Shown here: positions 21,782 to 21,788 of the stretch, one piece after another
How the letters are laid out: each line of letters begins with the position of its first letter
Numbering within the stretch: the first letter of the stretch is position 1
From: Thioglobus_C sp964448305
GTDB lineage: Bacteria > Pseudomonadota > Gammaproteobacteria > PS1 > Pseudothioglobaceae
Assembly: GCA_964448305.1 (NCBI GenBank)
Contig: CAYUWB010000022.1
Location: 1-21,788, forward strand
DNA: 21,788 nt
Reading direction: 5' to 3'
Notes under the pieces: model-generated
What the model was told of the DNA's origin: nothing
Databases searched by the model: none
The model's input: the letters and a program-made list of their open reading frames with translations, nothing else
Position numbers and translations under genes: made by a program

Positions 21782-21788
21782 TAGCAAA

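Noticed and set aside
1..21788. CRISPR array, phage genes, toxin-antitoxin pair or defence island
   Set aside because: I saw no regularly spaced short repeats, no cas or phage structural genes and no typical toxin-antitoxin pair. The window is mainly housekeeping and metabolic genes.

Overview
This window is a gene-dense stretch (no gene-free gap above about 160 bp) of a fairly low-GC, AT-rich gammaproteobacterial chromosome. The gene set (RF3, RlmD, EpmB, RsfS/RlmH, NagZ/AmpG, complete-type GlcDEF, a YfhL-type ferredoxin, a TlpA-type thioredoxin, rhodanese genes) fits the SUP05/'Candidatus Thioglobus' group of marine sulfur oxidisers. That placement is an inference from gene content and protein style, not from a database comparison.

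Layout. (1) 1-4028, minus strand: a tight operon, cyclophilin-FKBP fusion -> mraY -> dCMP deaminase -> prfC (cut by the window edge), with gaps of 1-3 bp. (2) 4139-4372: a 2[4Fe-4S] ferredoxin, closed by a strong bidirectional terminator. (3) 4439-8689: a class V glyoxylate aminotransferase divergent from glcD-glcE-glcF. Together they form a glycolate -> glyoxylate -> glycine salvage module of the kind an autotroph with RuBisCO needs. (4) 8682-14297: the same plus-strand transcript continues with overlapping starts and stops through rlmD, a leaderless-protein YkuD enzyme (ElsL-like), rhodanese, ampG, nagZ and a small unknown. YkuD-AmpG-NagZ reads as a cytoplasmic peptidoglycan-recycling set. 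(5) 14320-16485: uvrD on the minus strand. (6) 16620-17827: a 61-residue acidic protein, a terminator, then epmB. (7) 17816-19370: a periplasmic TlpA thioredoxin, an ArsC-like protein and a GST-family protein, packed by overlaps. (8) 19532-21634, minus strand: MBL hydrolase -> nadD -> rsfS -> rlmH. (9) 21706-21781: tRNA-Ala(GGC).

The most striking structure is a perfect 676-bp head-to-tail duplication, 10410-11085 and 11086-11761, with a blunt junction. It gives two identical rhodanese genes and an extra truncated ampG fused in frame to the last nine codons of the YkuD gene, so that the ATGA stop/start coupling to the second rhodanese is rebuilt. No gene is lost. It is either a very recent duplication or an assembly error.

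Other points of interest are a GlcE of only 177 residues that lacks the middle (cap) domain, a cyclophilin-FKBP two-domain prolyl isomerase with a degenerate FKBP site, mraY outside a division/cell-wall cluster, and three intergenic regions where divergent promoters share or overlap their -10 boxes.
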